Assembly (NCBI GenBank): GCA_000875945.1 | Contig: JPZU01000001.1 | Location: forward strand, 858,925 to 907,460 | From: Lachnospiraceae bacterium TWA4 | Lineage (GTDB): Bacteria > Bacillota > Clostridia > Lachnospirales > Lachnospiraceae | Direction: 5' to 3' | DNA: 48,536 nt | Part shown: positions 18,551 to 27,672 of the stretch, piece by piece | How the letters are laid out: the number at the start of each line of letters is the position of its first letter | Position numbering within the stretch: position 1 is the stretch's first letter | The notes under the pieces: model-generated | What the model saw: the letters and a program-made list of their open reading frames with translations, nothing else | Told to the model about the DNA's origin: nothing | Database searches by the model: none | Made by a program: the position numbers and the translations under genes

Positions 18551-19599
18551 TTAATCTAAAAAGTCCTTTAACTTTCTACTTCTACTTGGATGGCGCAACT
18601 TGCGAAGTGCTTTCGCTTCAATTTGTCTAATTCGTTCTCTAGTCACATGAAAATCCTGTCCAACTTCTTCTAAAGTTTTTGCATGACCATCATATAAGCC
18701 AAATCGCAAACAAATTACTTGTTGTTCACGCTTAGTTAACGTATCTAGAACTTCTTCTAACTGTTCTTTTAATAAACTATTCGTTGTAAATTCTAGAGGA
18801 ATTTCCACTTGCTGATCTTGAATAAAATCTACTAGATGATTATCTTCCTCTTCTCCAATGGGTGCCTCTAATGAAATAGGGTCCATCGAAATTTTTAAAA
18901 CTTCTTTTACTTTATCTTGTGATAAATCTAACCTCAATGCCAGCTCTTCAATGGTCGGTTCTCGTCCCAATTCTTGTACCATAGATCTTGATGTGCGAAT
19001 GACGCGATTCATCACTTCAATCATGTGAACAGGAATGCGAATCGTTCGTCCCTGATCAGCAATTGAACGAGTAATTGCCTGACGAATCCACCAAGTGGCA
19101 TATGTGCTAAACTTATATCCCTTTGTATAATCAAATTTTTCTACAGCTCGAATTAAACCAAGATTTCCTTCTTGAATTAAATCAAGTAGTTGCATACCTC
19201 TTCCAGTATAGTGTTTTGCAATGCTAACGACCAATCGAAGATTACTTTCTTCTAATTGTTTTTTTGCTAAAAGATTTCCCTTTGCAATTAGTTTAGCAAG
19301 TTTAATTTCTTCTTCCTGTGATAGTAATGGAATACTTCCAATCTCCTTTAAATACATTCTGACTGGATCAGACATAACTTCCATTTCTAATTCTTTTACA
19401 CTCTCAATATCCTCTACTGGTGGATGAATGATTTCGACTTGATGAGATTCTAAACAGTCCAATATGACATCCAACTCCTCTCCATCAATTTCTTCTCCTT
19501 GGAAAAATTTATAATTTCCTGGTAGTCCAGTTTTTTCTGTCTTTTGTCAGAATAAAGCAATAATTTTTTAAGACTCATAGTTAATGCTTGATTGCTCAT
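18551..19599 (-). CDS. rpoD: RNA polymerase primary sigma factor RpoD, with a -1 frame lesion in region 1.1
   Basis: The uninterrupted frame (18551-19474) holds region 1.2 ([17 protein letters not shown]), region 2 ([19 protein letters not shown]), region 3 and region 4.2 ([18 protein letters not shown]). Its only candidate start is an unsupported TTG with no spaced Shine-Dalgarno. A properly spaced GGAG and ATG lie at 19599. That frame reads [18 protein letters not shown] and on to LDYQEIINF, which is region 1.1. It then leaves frame at A-AAT-TTT (19510-19504) and stops at TAG after 49 codons. One extra T, or a -1 slip, joins it to [13 protein letters not shown] and gives a normal ~349-residue sigma factor. 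The gene sits between dnaG and trmK as usual. Confidence 0.9.
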
Positions 19600-19642
19600 C
19601 ACTCTAACTCCTTTTTATTACTGAACTGTCTATAGTCTTCCC

Positions 19643-21379
19643 TTATCTTAAAGATATATACAGTTTACTAAGCTTAGCTTGCTCTTTTAATATCTTTTGT
19701 AAGGACTCTACAGTCGTTATCTTTCGTCCAGCTTGTTCTAGACTTGCTTGTTTAATTTTCTTTACTAAATCTGTAAGTGCCCTCTCCTTTTCTTTTTTAT
19801 CTGTCAGTTTAATTTCTGATTGAAAGGTTTTGGATAACTGTTTATAGTCTTCATTTTCATTCATTAAATGATTTAAAAGCGTTGCAGGCGAAACACTTCC
19901 CCTTTGTTCATAAATATATTCTGCAGCTTTTTTATAACTATCATTTAAAAAGTCACTAGGCTCCAAATAAGTAGCTACTGCCTCAAAACATTCAGGCATC
20001 AAAATCAAATAGGAAATCAATACTTCTTGTGCTCGATCAATACCTGTTTGCTTGACTTCTGGTTTAAATTTCACTTCTTTTCTTGGTCTTATCTCTAGTT
20101 GGCTACCCATATCAGAAACTAATCGTTTTAAAGACGACGCTGTAATATGAAATTCACTACACACCGCATTTAAATAATTTTCTCGTTCCAATGGATCAGA
20201 AAATTCTACTAGTTTTCTTGCAATTTCATGCTGAAAATGAGTCTGTCCCGCAGGATCATTTAAATCATAATCTTTTCGCATCACTTCAATTTCAAATAAA
20301 AAGCTATTTTTAGCTTGTCTAATTCGTTCTTCAAAAGCTTCAGCTCCCAAAGCCTTAATAAATTCATCTGGATCCTTATACGGCTTCATGGAAAGAACTT
20401 TACAGTCAATTCCTGCCTCTTTTAAAATCGGAATTGCACGAAGAGCTGCATTAATTCCTGCGTTATCACTGTCATAAGTTAATATCACTTTGGAAACATA
20501 TCGTTTTAGTAAACTTGCATGACCAGATGTAAATGCTGTGCCAAGTGAAGCTACAGCATTGGTAAATCCTGCCTGATGAAGTGAAATCACATCCATATAT
20601 CCCTCACAAATTAGATAATAGGATTTCCTAGATTTTTTTGCTCGATAGAGTCCATAGAGATTACGGCTTTTATCAAAAACGGGAGTTTCTTTAGAATTCA
20701 AATATTTGGGTTGTCCATCGCCCATCACTCGACCCCCAAATCCAATCACTCGACTGTTGACATCCATAATTGGAAACATTACTCGGTTCCAAAACAAATC
20801 TCCTGTAAATTTCTCGTTAATTCGTACTAAGCCCGCTAAAACTAAGATTTCATCCGAAAATCCCTTACTTTTCAAGTAATGATATAAATCATCTGAATGA
20901 ACGGATGAGTATCCTAAACCAAATGATTTAATCGTTTCATCTGAAAGCCCTCGATTTTTTAAATAATCATAAGCTCTTTTTCCTTCCTTACTTTTTAGCG
21001 CATAATAATAGTAGGTTGCTGCTAATTTATTAGCTTCTAACAATTGCTTACGTCTATCATTTTCCTGTTTGCTGCCTTTTTCTTCATTCTTAGGAAGGGC
21101 TATGCCCACACGCTCTGCTAGAAACTCTACTGCTTCTTGAAACGAATAATTTTCATATTCCATTACAAAAGTAAAAACATTTCCTCCAGCTCCACATCCA
21201 AAGCAATAATATAGCTGTGTATCAGGTGAAACTGAAAAAGACGGGGATTTTTCATTGTGAAATGGACAAAGTCCAAAATATCTACTACCTTTTTTCGTTA
21301 AGGTAATATAACTGCCAATGACGGTTACAATGTCATTGGCTTCTCGTATTTGCTCAATTAATTCTTCTGGATAAATCAA
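19643..21379 (-). CDS. dnaG: DNA primase
   Basis: About 578 residues. An N-terminal zinc ribbon (CPFHNEKSPSF ... CFGCGAGGN, about 38-65) is followed by the TOPRIM catalytic core (ICEGYMDVISLHQ, about 256; LTYDSDNAG, about 303) and a C-terminal DnaB-interaction helical domain. It synthesises RNA primers at the fork. The frame is open to GTG 21388, but TTG 21379 gives the family-typical IYPEELIEQIR start with an AAAGG site at proper distance, so it is preferred. Downstream are rpoD and trmK; upstream is the toxin island rather than the usual neighbour. Confidence 0.95.
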   Translation of the reverse strand: MIYPEELIEQIREANDIVTVIGSYITLTKKGSRYFGLCPFHNEKSPSFSVSPDTQLYYCFGCGAGGNVFTFVMEYENYSFQEAVEFLAERVGIALPKNEEKGSKQENDRRKQLLEANKLAATYYYYALKSKEGKRAYDYLKNRGLSDETIKSFGLGYSSVHSDDLYHYLKSKGFSDEILVLAGLVRINEKFTGDLFWNRVMFPIMDVNSRVIGFGGRVMGDGQPKYLNSKETPVFDKSRNLYGLYRAKKSRKSYYLICEGYMDVISLHQAGFTNAVASLGTAFTSGHASLLKRYVSKVILTYDSDNAGINAALRAIPILKEAGIDCKVLSMKPYKDPDEFIKALGAEAFEERIRQAKNSFLFEIEVMRKDYDLNDPAGQTHFQHEIARKLVEFSDPLERENYLNAVCSEFHITASSLKRLVSDMGSQLEIRPRKEVKFKPEVKQTGIDRAQEVLISYLILMPECFEAVATYLEPSDFLNDSYKKAAEYIYEQRGSVSPATLLNHLMNENEDYKQLSKTFQSEIKLTDKKEKERALTDLVKKIKQASLEQAGRKITTVESLQKILKEQAKLSKLYISLR

Positions 21380-21412
21380 AGAAAACACCTTTCTATTCTA
21401 TATATAAGATTC

Positions 21413-21489
21413 TCTTATTTTACCATATATTTTACGAAAAAAAAGGAAGCTATTCTCTTGAATAGCTCCTAAATCGTTTATTCTTTAGT
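21413..21489 (-). repeat. duplicated rpoC tail and terminator (copy A, dnaG side)
   Basis: 62 bases (21413-21474) match 23851-23911 almost exactly: an AT-rich flank, then the hairpin of the rpoC terminator with one extra base. After a short deletion, 21478-21489 (TTATTCTTTAGT on the plus strand) also matches the rpoC stop-codon region at 23926-23937 with one mismatch. Copy A is therefore a degenerated end of rpoC plus terminator, lying just upstream of dnaG. The two copies bracket the 2.4-kb toxin/immunity island. It still looks able to terminate minus-strand transcripts (hairpin plus T8). Confidence 0.85.
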
Positions 21490-21528
21490 TGACCACAATG
21501 CTACATGATACCTTGATCTGATTCTAAT

Positions 21529-21801
21529 TTAAGGAATAATATTATATTCTGGATGATTTTTTAGAAAAGAATGATCTCCATTATAATCCATTTCTCTATC
21601 AATTTTTTTAATATCACCTTCTGATATCTTCTTATAATTATTTGAAAATACTCCAATAAATCTTAGATCCTTTTCTGAATCTCCTAATAAATATCCTTCA
21701 GCAAATGAAAATTCCAAAAACTCGTTTTCTTGAAAATATTCAATTAATATCTCTAATATATCATCTTTATCAAGTTTTTTGTAACAAATTTTTTCATTCA
21801 T
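21529..21801 (-). CDS. putative immunity protein for the adjacent Hint-toxin fragment
   Basis: 90 residues, acidic (many Asp/Glu), soluble, no signal peptide: NEKICYKKLDKDDILEILIE at the start and HPEYNIIP at the end. I do not recognise a named family. It begins one base after the stop of the toxin fragment, with its ribosome-binding site (AGGTAGGA) inside the toxin's last codons. That is the usual arrangement of toxin C-terminus and immunity gene in polymorphic toxin loci. The immunity role is inferred from position, size and charge only. Confidence 0.6.
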   Translation of the reverse strand: MNEKICYKKLDKDDILEILIEYFQENEFLEFSFAEGYLLGDSEKDLRFIGVFSNNYKKISEGDIKKIDREMDYNGDHSFLKNHPEYNIIP

Positions 21802-21802
21802 T

Positions 21803-22365
21803 TTAAATCCTACCTTTCGCTACTGCATCTAATGCTTTTTGTATTTTTGTATTATTTTTTAATGAATTTGGTATTGTTTTTCCATCAGAAGATATAAATT
21901 TTTTACCATTCCAAAAATATTTAGTTTTATTAATTTTTAAATGAATATTTAGTAATCCCGAACCACCACGTTCAAGATCCATACTTACATTATAGCCTTT
22001 TATTGTTGTTTCATTAAGTGTTCTGAAATTTGCCATTCCACACTTATTATGTACTAAAATAGCTGAATCGGTTACATAATAGGTATGAAAATCTTCAACT
22101 TCAAAGTTAAAAACTGTTTTAGGATTTTCAAGTATCTCATATTGAACGAATTCAACAACTTTAATAGTACCATCTTGTGCAACAAGTTGATCCCCTGTAT
22201 GAAGTTCAACTGCATTTGTCCAACCTTTTTGTAATACCCAAAATGGATGTTCAGGTGTAGTGATAATGTCTTGTTCTTCTATTTGAATATGAACTATTTC
22301 ATATGTTTTATGTTTAAATGTTTTTATTACATGTTTTAAACTTTTTTGAGAAGTTTTAAACCACG
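21803..22365 (-). pseudogene. 3' fragment of a polymorphic toxin: Hint domain plus C-terminal toxin domain
   Basis: The open frame runs unbroken from the edge of the repeat at 22366 to the stop at 21803, with no usable start in its first half. It encodes the C-terminal part of a pretoxin Hint domain: TTPEHPFWVLQKGW (near 22230), then FEVEDFHTYYV and the terminal LVHNKCG just before Met 22036. A ~77-residue basic toxin domain follows (ERGGSGLLNIHLKINKTKYF). The Hint N-terminus, including the nucleophilic Cys block, is missing and replaced by the repeat element. The toxin domain alone could be translated from ATG 22036. I cannot name its activity. The lost N-terminus would have carried the export modules. 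Confidence 0.75.
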
Positions 22366-22459
22366 TTGGTGTCAGGCAACCGAAATAAATTATAAAATCA
22401 ATAAAATTATTTTAAAATATTGATTAAATTGAACTTCATATTACCTGACACCTTGTGTT
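22366..22459. mobile_element. ~93-bp palindrome-ended MITE-like element, copy 1
   Basis: Ends carry inverted repeats GGTGTCAGG and CCTGACACC around an AT-rich core. The element is nearly identical to 23758-23851 (same length, a few substitutions). These ends resemble the short palindromes associated with REP-associated (Y1) tyrosine transposases; that link is from memory of similar sequences and was not searched. No transposase is present. It abuts the truncated Hint-toxin fragment exactly. Confidence 0.75.
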
Positions 22460-22502
22460 TCTGCTTTGTTCGATCTTTGACATCTTGTAAATCATTTGAA
22501 AT

Positions 22503-22913
22503 CTAATCATCTAAAGCTATTCTAATTTTTTTATTATTTAAATATTCTTTCATGAAATCTTCATTATTTAATTCTTCTAAGTATGGGAATAAACGCTCTT
22601 TCATTAAAGTTACTATTTCTATAAAACTTTCTTCTATCATAGATTCCTCTATAGACCACCAAATGTCACTTCCTGAATATTTTAAAAAATCACCCAATCG
22701 ATAATAATCATAAACATTAATATAAACATCTTCACTAATTGTTATGTTACAAGTAATTTTAGGAATAGCTCGCACCTTTTGAATTTCAATTGTAACATAC
22801 ATATTACAAGCAATTTTCTTTTTATAATAAAGAATTGAATTTTTATTTACTTTTTCAAATCCATAATCTTTCATCAATGGAGCAATCATTTTTCTTATAT
22901 ATTTTCTATACAT
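22503..22913 (-). CDS. putative immunity protein, DUF4304-like
   Basis: 136 residues, mixed alpha/beta, soluble. The start YRKYIRKMIAPLMKDYGFEK followed by a YYKKK strand and IEIQK resembles the DUF4304 pattern (helix, 'GF.K', Tyr-rich strand, 'iq.qk'), a family often found beside contact-dependent toxins. It lies 15 bases after the 228-residue gene and before the MITE. It is AT-rich compared with the housekeeping genes around it. Function is inferred. Confidence 0.55.
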   Translation of the reverse strand: MYRKYIRKMIAPLMKDYGFEKVNKNSILYYKKKIACNMYVTIEIQKVRAIPKITCNITISEDVYINVYDYYRLGDFLKYSGSDIWWSIEESMIEESFIEIVTLMKERLFPYLEELNNEDFMKEYLNNKKIRIALDD

Positions 22914-22928
22914 TTCTATCTTAGTCTC

Positions 22929-23615
22929 CTAAATATATATTTCTTCCCTAAATTTCCAACAATCTAATAAATCATCAAAATTTGTATCAATATCACTGAA
23001 TGATTCATTTTCTTTTATCCATTTAAATAAATTTTCTACTTTTTGAGATAAATTTTGTACATAGTGTTTTTCATTTTGCTTATAGTCTCTCCACATCAAA
23101 TCTAATTTTTCATTTTCAATCTCTTCATCTGAATAAAACAATAGATCTTTCTGCTCATGAATGCATTTTTTAATTTGATATAATTGATTTTCTACAGTAT
23201 TATTAGCTCCATTTACTAAATCTAAAAATAATAACCATTTTAGTTCATCAATATAGGCTACATCACTATAGTCATGATTCATATAAAACTGGATACATTC
23301 CTTCATTTTATCAATTGATGAAAACTTACTAAAAAAATCTAAAATATTCGTTTTATTTGCTAAATAAATTTCTTTATTATCAATCTTCCACCAATATTCT
23401 TTAAATATTGGATTTTTTAATTCTTTTAAATTCTTCTTTTCAAAACAATACGGTTCTTCCTCTTCCCCTGTATACATATAGCTTGAAAAATTTACTGTCC
23501 AATAATCTCCTTTATATTGTTCTTCTACTATATCAAATCCAATAACATCATGAATACGAAAATAAATATTATCTCGTAATAATTGAAAACCATTTTCCTT
23601 TAAAAATTTATTCAA
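22929..23615 (-). CDS. putative immunity protein, distantly DUF4304-like
   Basis: 228 residues, soluble and acidic, rich in Trp and Tyr. The N-terminus NKFLKENGFQLLRDNIYFRI echoes the helix-'GF'-strand opening of the next gene, so the two may be related immunity-type proteins. The C-terminal half is helical. The start ATG has a GAAGGTG site. It follows a short toxin tail (23653-23757) after 37 bases, consistent with a toxin-immunity module. No specific family is recognised with confidence. Confidence 0.5.
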   Translation of the reverse strand: MNKFLKENGFQLLRDNIYFRIHDVIGFDIVEEQYKGDYWTVNFSSYMYTGEEEEPYCFEKKNLKELKNPIFKEYWWKIDNKEIYLANKTNILDFFSKFSSIDKMKECIQFYMNHDYSDVAYIDELKWLLFLDLVNGANNTVENQLYQIKKCIHEQKDLLFYSDEEIENEKLDLMWRDYKQNEKHYVQNLSQKVENLFKWIKENESFSDIDTNFDDLLDCWKFREEIYI

Positions 23616-23652
23616 AATTTCACAATCACCTTCTTATATTTGTATACTCAGA

Positions 23653-23757
23653 TTAATAATTATGTATCATTATACTTATATTATTATCATGTAATTTCTT
23701 AAGCAAAGGCTTTGTTGCTCCTATTTTACCTGTTACTGCACTTCTAAAAATACAACA
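23653..23757 (-). pseudogene. C-terminal tail of a second, deleted toxin
   Basis: An open frame from the edge of the second MITE copy ends at TAA 23655-23653. It encodes about 35 residues including FRSAVTGKIGATKPLLKKL and ending IMIHNY. There is no start codon at its beginning. The position, directly before an immunity-like gene and cut off exactly by the repeat element, mirrors the Hint-toxin fragment. It is a remnant; toxin identity is inferred only from context. Confidence 0.45.
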
Positions 23758-23851
23758 TTGGTGTCTGGCAACCGAAATAAATTATAAAATAAATAAAATT
23801 ATTTTAAAATATTGATTAAATTGAACTTTATGTTACCTGACACCTTGTGTT
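23758..23851. mobile_element. ~93-bp palindrome-ended MITE-like element, copy 2
   Basis: Near-identical to 22366-22459. The left end has GGTGTCTGG (one change from copy 1), the right end CCTGACACC followed by TTGTGTT in both copies. It abuts the toxin tail on one side and the duplicated rpoC terminator segment on the other. Confidence 0.75.
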
Positions 23852-23911
23852 CTTATTTTACCATATATTTTACGAAAAAAAAGGAGCTATTCTCTTGAAT
23901 AGCTCCTAAAT
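23851..23911 (-). terminator. rpoC terminator, copy B of the duplicated segment
   Basis: On the minus strand the stem AGGAGCTATTC/GAATAGCTCCT (about 23883-23907) is followed by T8, about 20 bases past the rpoC stop. The whole 61-base segment is repeated at 21413-21474 upstream of dnaG. Confidence 0.88.
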
Positions 23912-23925
23912 TACTTATATGTTAC

Positions 23926-26900
23926 TTATTCTTCAGTAACAGTTACTGTTTCAACTTCCACACTATCTTCTTCTGGCTCAATAAAATTGATTTCCTGATC
24001 TTTATCAGTGTCTAATTTTACTGAACGATAACGCTTCATACCAGTACCTGCTGGAATTAAGTTACCAATTAATACATTTTCTTTGATACCAATTAATGGG
24101 TCAACCTTACCATTAATAGCTGCATCTGCTAAAACTTTTGTAGTTTCCTGGAAGGAAGCTGCTGATAAGAATGAGTTTGTTGCAAGAGAAGCCTTAGTAA
24201 TACCAAGCATAATCTGCTTACCTTCTGCAGGCTGTTTGCCTTCTGCTTCTAACTTCTCATTCATTTCATTAAACTCTAAAACATCCATAGAGATACCTGG
24301 TAATACATCAGCATCTCCACTGTTTTCGATTTTAATCTTCTTAAGCATCTGATGAACAATGATTTCAATGTGCTTATCATTGATATCTACACCCTGTAAC
24401 TGGTATACACGCTGTACTTCACGAATCATGTAATCTTGTACTGCACGAAGACCTTTAATCTTAAGGATATCATGAGGATTTACACTACCTTCGGTAAGTT
24501 CATCACCTGCTTCTAGAACAGTTCCATCTAAAATCTTAATTCTTGAACCATAAGGAATGAAGTAAGCTTTAGACTGTCCAGTTTCATTGTTGGTAACAAC
24601 AATTTCTCTCTTCTTCTTTGTATCATTAATGGTTGCTACACCACCAAATTCAGTAATAATTGCAAGACCCTTAGGTTTTCTTGCTTCAAAAAGTTCCTCA
24701 ACACGAGGAAGACCCTGTGTGATATCATCACCAGCTACACCACCGGTATGGAAAGTACGCATGGTAAGCTGTGTACCAGGTTCACCAATTGACTGAGCAG
24801 CAATAATACCAACTGCTTCACCAACCTGTACCTGACGACCACTAGCCATGTTTGCACCATAACATTTTGCACAAACACCAATGTGTGATTTACAAGAAAG
24901 TACGGTACGAATCTTAACCTTCTTAATGCCAGCAGCCACAACAGCTTCGGTCTTAATAGGAGTAATCATTGTATTCTTCTTAACAATCACTTCTCCAGTT
25001 TCTGGATTGACAATATCTTCTGCTGCAAAACGACCATTAATTCTCTGTTCTAATGATTCGATACCAGGGAATTCAGAAACTTCCATAAATGGAATTTCGC
25101 CAGTTCCTTCACAACAATCGACTTCACGAATAATTAAATCCTGTGAAACGTCTACTAAACGTCTAGTTAAATAACCAGAGTCAGCGGTACGAAGCGCTGT
25201 ATCTGATAGACCTTTACGAGCACCATGTGCAGAGATAAAGTACTCCAATACGTCAAGACCTTCACGGAAGTTTGACTTAATAGGAAGCTCGATAGTCTTA
25301 CCAGTTGTATCAGCCATCAAACCACGCATACCAGCAAGCTGTTTAATCTGTTTTGAAGAACCACGGGCACCTGAGTCAGCCATCATACGGATGTTGTTGT
25401 ATGCACTTAAGTTATCTAAGTCCATAAGCTTTCTCTGTAACTCATCATCAGTTTCTTTCCATACGGTAATAACTTCTTTGTAACGTTCTTCATCTGTGAT
25501 TAAACCTCTACGATAATGCATAGCGATCTTATCAACGGTTTTCTGTGCTGCTTCAATCATTTCTTTCTTTTCTTTTGGTACACACATATCAGAAATTGAA
25601 ACGGTCATAGCTGCACGAGTTGAATATTTATAACCAATTGCTTTAATATTATCTAATACTTCAGCAGAGTTTGTAGCACCGTGAACATTGATTACTTTCT
25701 TAAGGATTTCTTTAAGACCAATCTTTTCACCCTTAGAGTCCTTTGCTACTAACTGGTCAACTTCAAGTTTTAATTCATTACCAGGAATACTACGGTCTAC
25801 AAAACCAAGATCCTGAGGAATAATTTCATTAAATAGGAAACGTCCTAGAGTTGATTCTACATTTCCACTCTTAACGGTTCCATCTGCCATCTTCTTTGTT
25901 ACACGAACTGTAATCTTAGCCTGTAAGGTAATATAACCGTTTTCATAAGCTAAAATTGCTTCGTTTAAGTTCTTAAAGAACTTACCTTCACCCTTAACAC
26001 CAGGTCTTTCCTGCGTTAAGTAATAAATACCAAGTACCATATCCTGTGAAGGAACAGCTACTGGAGCACCATCTGAAGGTTTTAATAAGTTGTTAGGTGA
26101 TAACAACAAGAAACGACATTCAGACTGAGCTTCTACAGATAATGGTAAGTGAGCAGCCATCTGATCACCATCAAAGTCTGCGTTATATGCAGTACAAACT
26201 AATGGATGTAACTTAATAGCTTTACCTTCTACTAAGATTGGCTCAAATGCCTGAATACCTAAACGGTGAAGTGTAGGAGCACGGTTTAACATCACAGGAT
26301 GTTCTTTAATTACTTGCTCTAAAACATCCCAAACAGCTGGCTCAAGCTTTTCAACCATTTTCTTAGCACTCTTGATATTATGTGCAATACCCTGAGATAC
26401 TAATTCTTTCATAACAAATGGCTTAAATAACTCAATTGCCATCTCTTTTGGAAGACCACACTGATAAATCTTAAGTTCTGGACCTACAACGATTACAGAA
26501 CGTCCTGAGTAGTCAACACGCTTACCAAGTAAGTTCTGACGGAAACGTCCCTGTTTACCTTTTAACATATCTGATAACGATTTTAAAGGACGGTTACCAG
26601 GACCAGTAACTGGACGACCACGACGACCATTGTCGATTAACGCATCCACAGCTTCCTGAAGCATACGTTTTTCATTACGAACAATGATATCTGGTGCACC
26701 AAGCTCTAAAAGTCTAGCAAGACGATTATTTCTATTGATAATTCTACGATATAAATCGTTTAAGTCAGAAGTTGCAAAACGACCACCATCTAACTGAACC
26801 ATTGGACGAAGTTCTGGTGGAATAACAGGAATCACTGTCATAATCATCCACTCTGGCTTATTTCCAGAAGTTCTAAATGCTTCGATGACTTCAAGTCTTT

Positions 26901-27591
26901 TAATAATCTTTGCTTTTTTCTGACTAGAAGCAGTCTTAAGTTCTGCTTTTAATTCTTTTGATTCTTTTTCTAAATCAATATTTCTTAAAAGTTCCTGAAC
27001 AGCTTCTGCACCCATACCTACACGGAATGTAGGACGATAGTGTTCATCATGATACTCTTCTAAAGCTTCACGATATTCTTTTTCTGAAAGAACTTTTTTA
27101 TAGGTTAAATTTGTTTCTCCTGCGTCTAATACAACATAAGAAGCAAAATATAATACTTTCTCTAAAATACGAGGAGACATATCGAGGATAATACCCATAC
27201 GACTAGGAATTCCCTTAAAGTACCAAATATGAGATACTGGTGCTGCTAATTTAATATGTCCCATACGTTCACGACGTACATTCGCCTTTGTTACCTCTAC
27301 ACCACAACGGTCACAGATAACACCTTTATAACGAATCTTTTTATATTTACCGCAATGACATTCCCAGTCTTTGCTAGGTCCAAAAATACGTTCACAGAAT
27401 AAACCATCTTTTTCTGGTTTTAATGTTCTATAGTTAATAGTCTCTGGCTTTTTAACCTCACCATCACAGATTACTCTGCCATCATGAGTTTTTCTCTGAG
27501 ACCACTCTAAAATCTTCTCTGGTGAAGCCAAACCAATTTTAATTGCATCAAACTGTAGTGGCTGATAGATTTCAGTATTTGATTCAGGCAT
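23926..27591 (-). CDS. rpoC: DNA-directed RNA polymerase subunit beta'
   Basis: 1221 residues. An N-terminal zinc ribbon ([20 protein letters not shown], near 58-77) is present. The catalytic Mg-binding loop is [13 protein letters not shown] (near 466-478). The C-terminal zinc-binding Cys set is [13 protein letters not shown] (near 890-902), followed by the trigger-loop and bridge region ([20 protein letters not shown]). Length is normal for Clostridia. It follows rpoB after 81 bases that hold a hairpin. The start ATG at 27591 has a GGGGG site. Confidence 0.98.
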   Translation of the reverse strand: MPESNTEIYQPLQFDAIKIGLASPEKILEWSQRKTHDGRVICDGEVKKPETINYRTLKPEKDGLFCERIFGPSKDWECHCGKYKKIRYKGVICDRCGVEVTKANVRRERMGHIKLAAPVSHIWYFKGIPSRMGIILDMSPRILEKVLYFASYVVLDAGETNLTYKKVLSEKEYREALEEYHDEHYRPTFRVGMGAEAVQELLRNIDLEKESKELKAELKTASSQKKAKIIKRLEVIEAFRTSGNKPEWMIMTVIPVIPPELRPMVQLDGGRFATSDLNDLYRRIINRNNRLARLLELGAPDIIVRNEKRMLQEAVDALIDNGRRGRPVTGPGNRPLKSLSDMLKGKQGRFRQNLLGKRVDYSGRSVIVVGPELKIYQCGLPKEMAIELFKPFVMKELVSQGIAHNIKSAKKMVEKLEPAVWDVLEQVIKEHPVMLNRAPTLHRLGIQAFEPILVEGKAIKLHPLVCTAYNADFDGDQMAAHLPLSVEAQSECRFLLLSPNNLLKPSDGAPVAVPSQDMVLGIYYLTQERPGVKGEGKFFKNLNEAILAYENGYITLQAKITVRVTKKMADGTVKSGNVESTLGRFLFNEIIPQDLGFVDRSIPGNELKLEVDQLVAKDSKGEKIGLKEILKKVINVHGATNSAEVLDNIKAIGYKYSTRAAMTVSISDMCVPKEKKEMIEAAQKTVDKIAMHYRRGLITDEERYKEVITVWKETDDELQRKLMDLDNLSAYNNIRMMADSGARGSSKQIKQLAGMRGLMADTTGKTIELPIKSNFREGLDVLEYFISAHGARKGLSDTALRTADSGYLTRRLVDVSQDLIIREVDCCEGTGEIPFMEVSEFPGIESLEQRINGRFAAEDIVNPETGEVIVKKNTMITPIKTEAVVAAGIKKVKIRTVLSCKSHIGVCAKCYGANMASGRQVQVGEAVGIIAAQSIGEPGTQLTMRTFHTGGVAGDDITQGLPRVEELFEARKPKGLAIITEFGGVATINDTKKKREIVVTNNETGQSKAYFIPYGSRIKILDGTVLEAGDELTEGSVNPHDILKIKGLRAVQDYMIREVQRVYQLQGVDINDKHIEIIVHQMLKKIKIENSGDADVLPGISMDVLEFNEMNEKLEAEGKQPAEGKQIMLGITKASLATNSFLSAASFQETTKVLADAAINGKVDPLIGIKENVLIGNLIPAGTGMKRYRSVKLDTDKDQEINFIEPEEDSVEVETVTVTEE

Positions 27592-27634
27592 GAACGTTCC
27601 CCCTTTTATAATTAAAAACTACTGTATCCATAGT

Positions 27635-27659
27635 ATGGGGCTAAAAATCTTAGCCCCAT
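27635..27659. other. stem-loop in the rpoB-rpoC spacer
   Basis: Perfect 10-bp stem ATGGGGCTAA/TTAGCCCCAT with a 5-base loop. On the minus strand it is not followed by a T-run, so it is unlikely to end rpoB transcription. It may act in mRNA processing or stability, or as a weak terminator for antisense transcripts. Confidence 0.55.
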
Positions 27660-27672
27660 GATTTTTATATGA

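Noticed and set aside
27635-27659. Terminator between rpoB and rpoC
   Set aside because: On the coding strand the hairpin is followed by ATACTATGG, not a T-run, so termination is unlikely.
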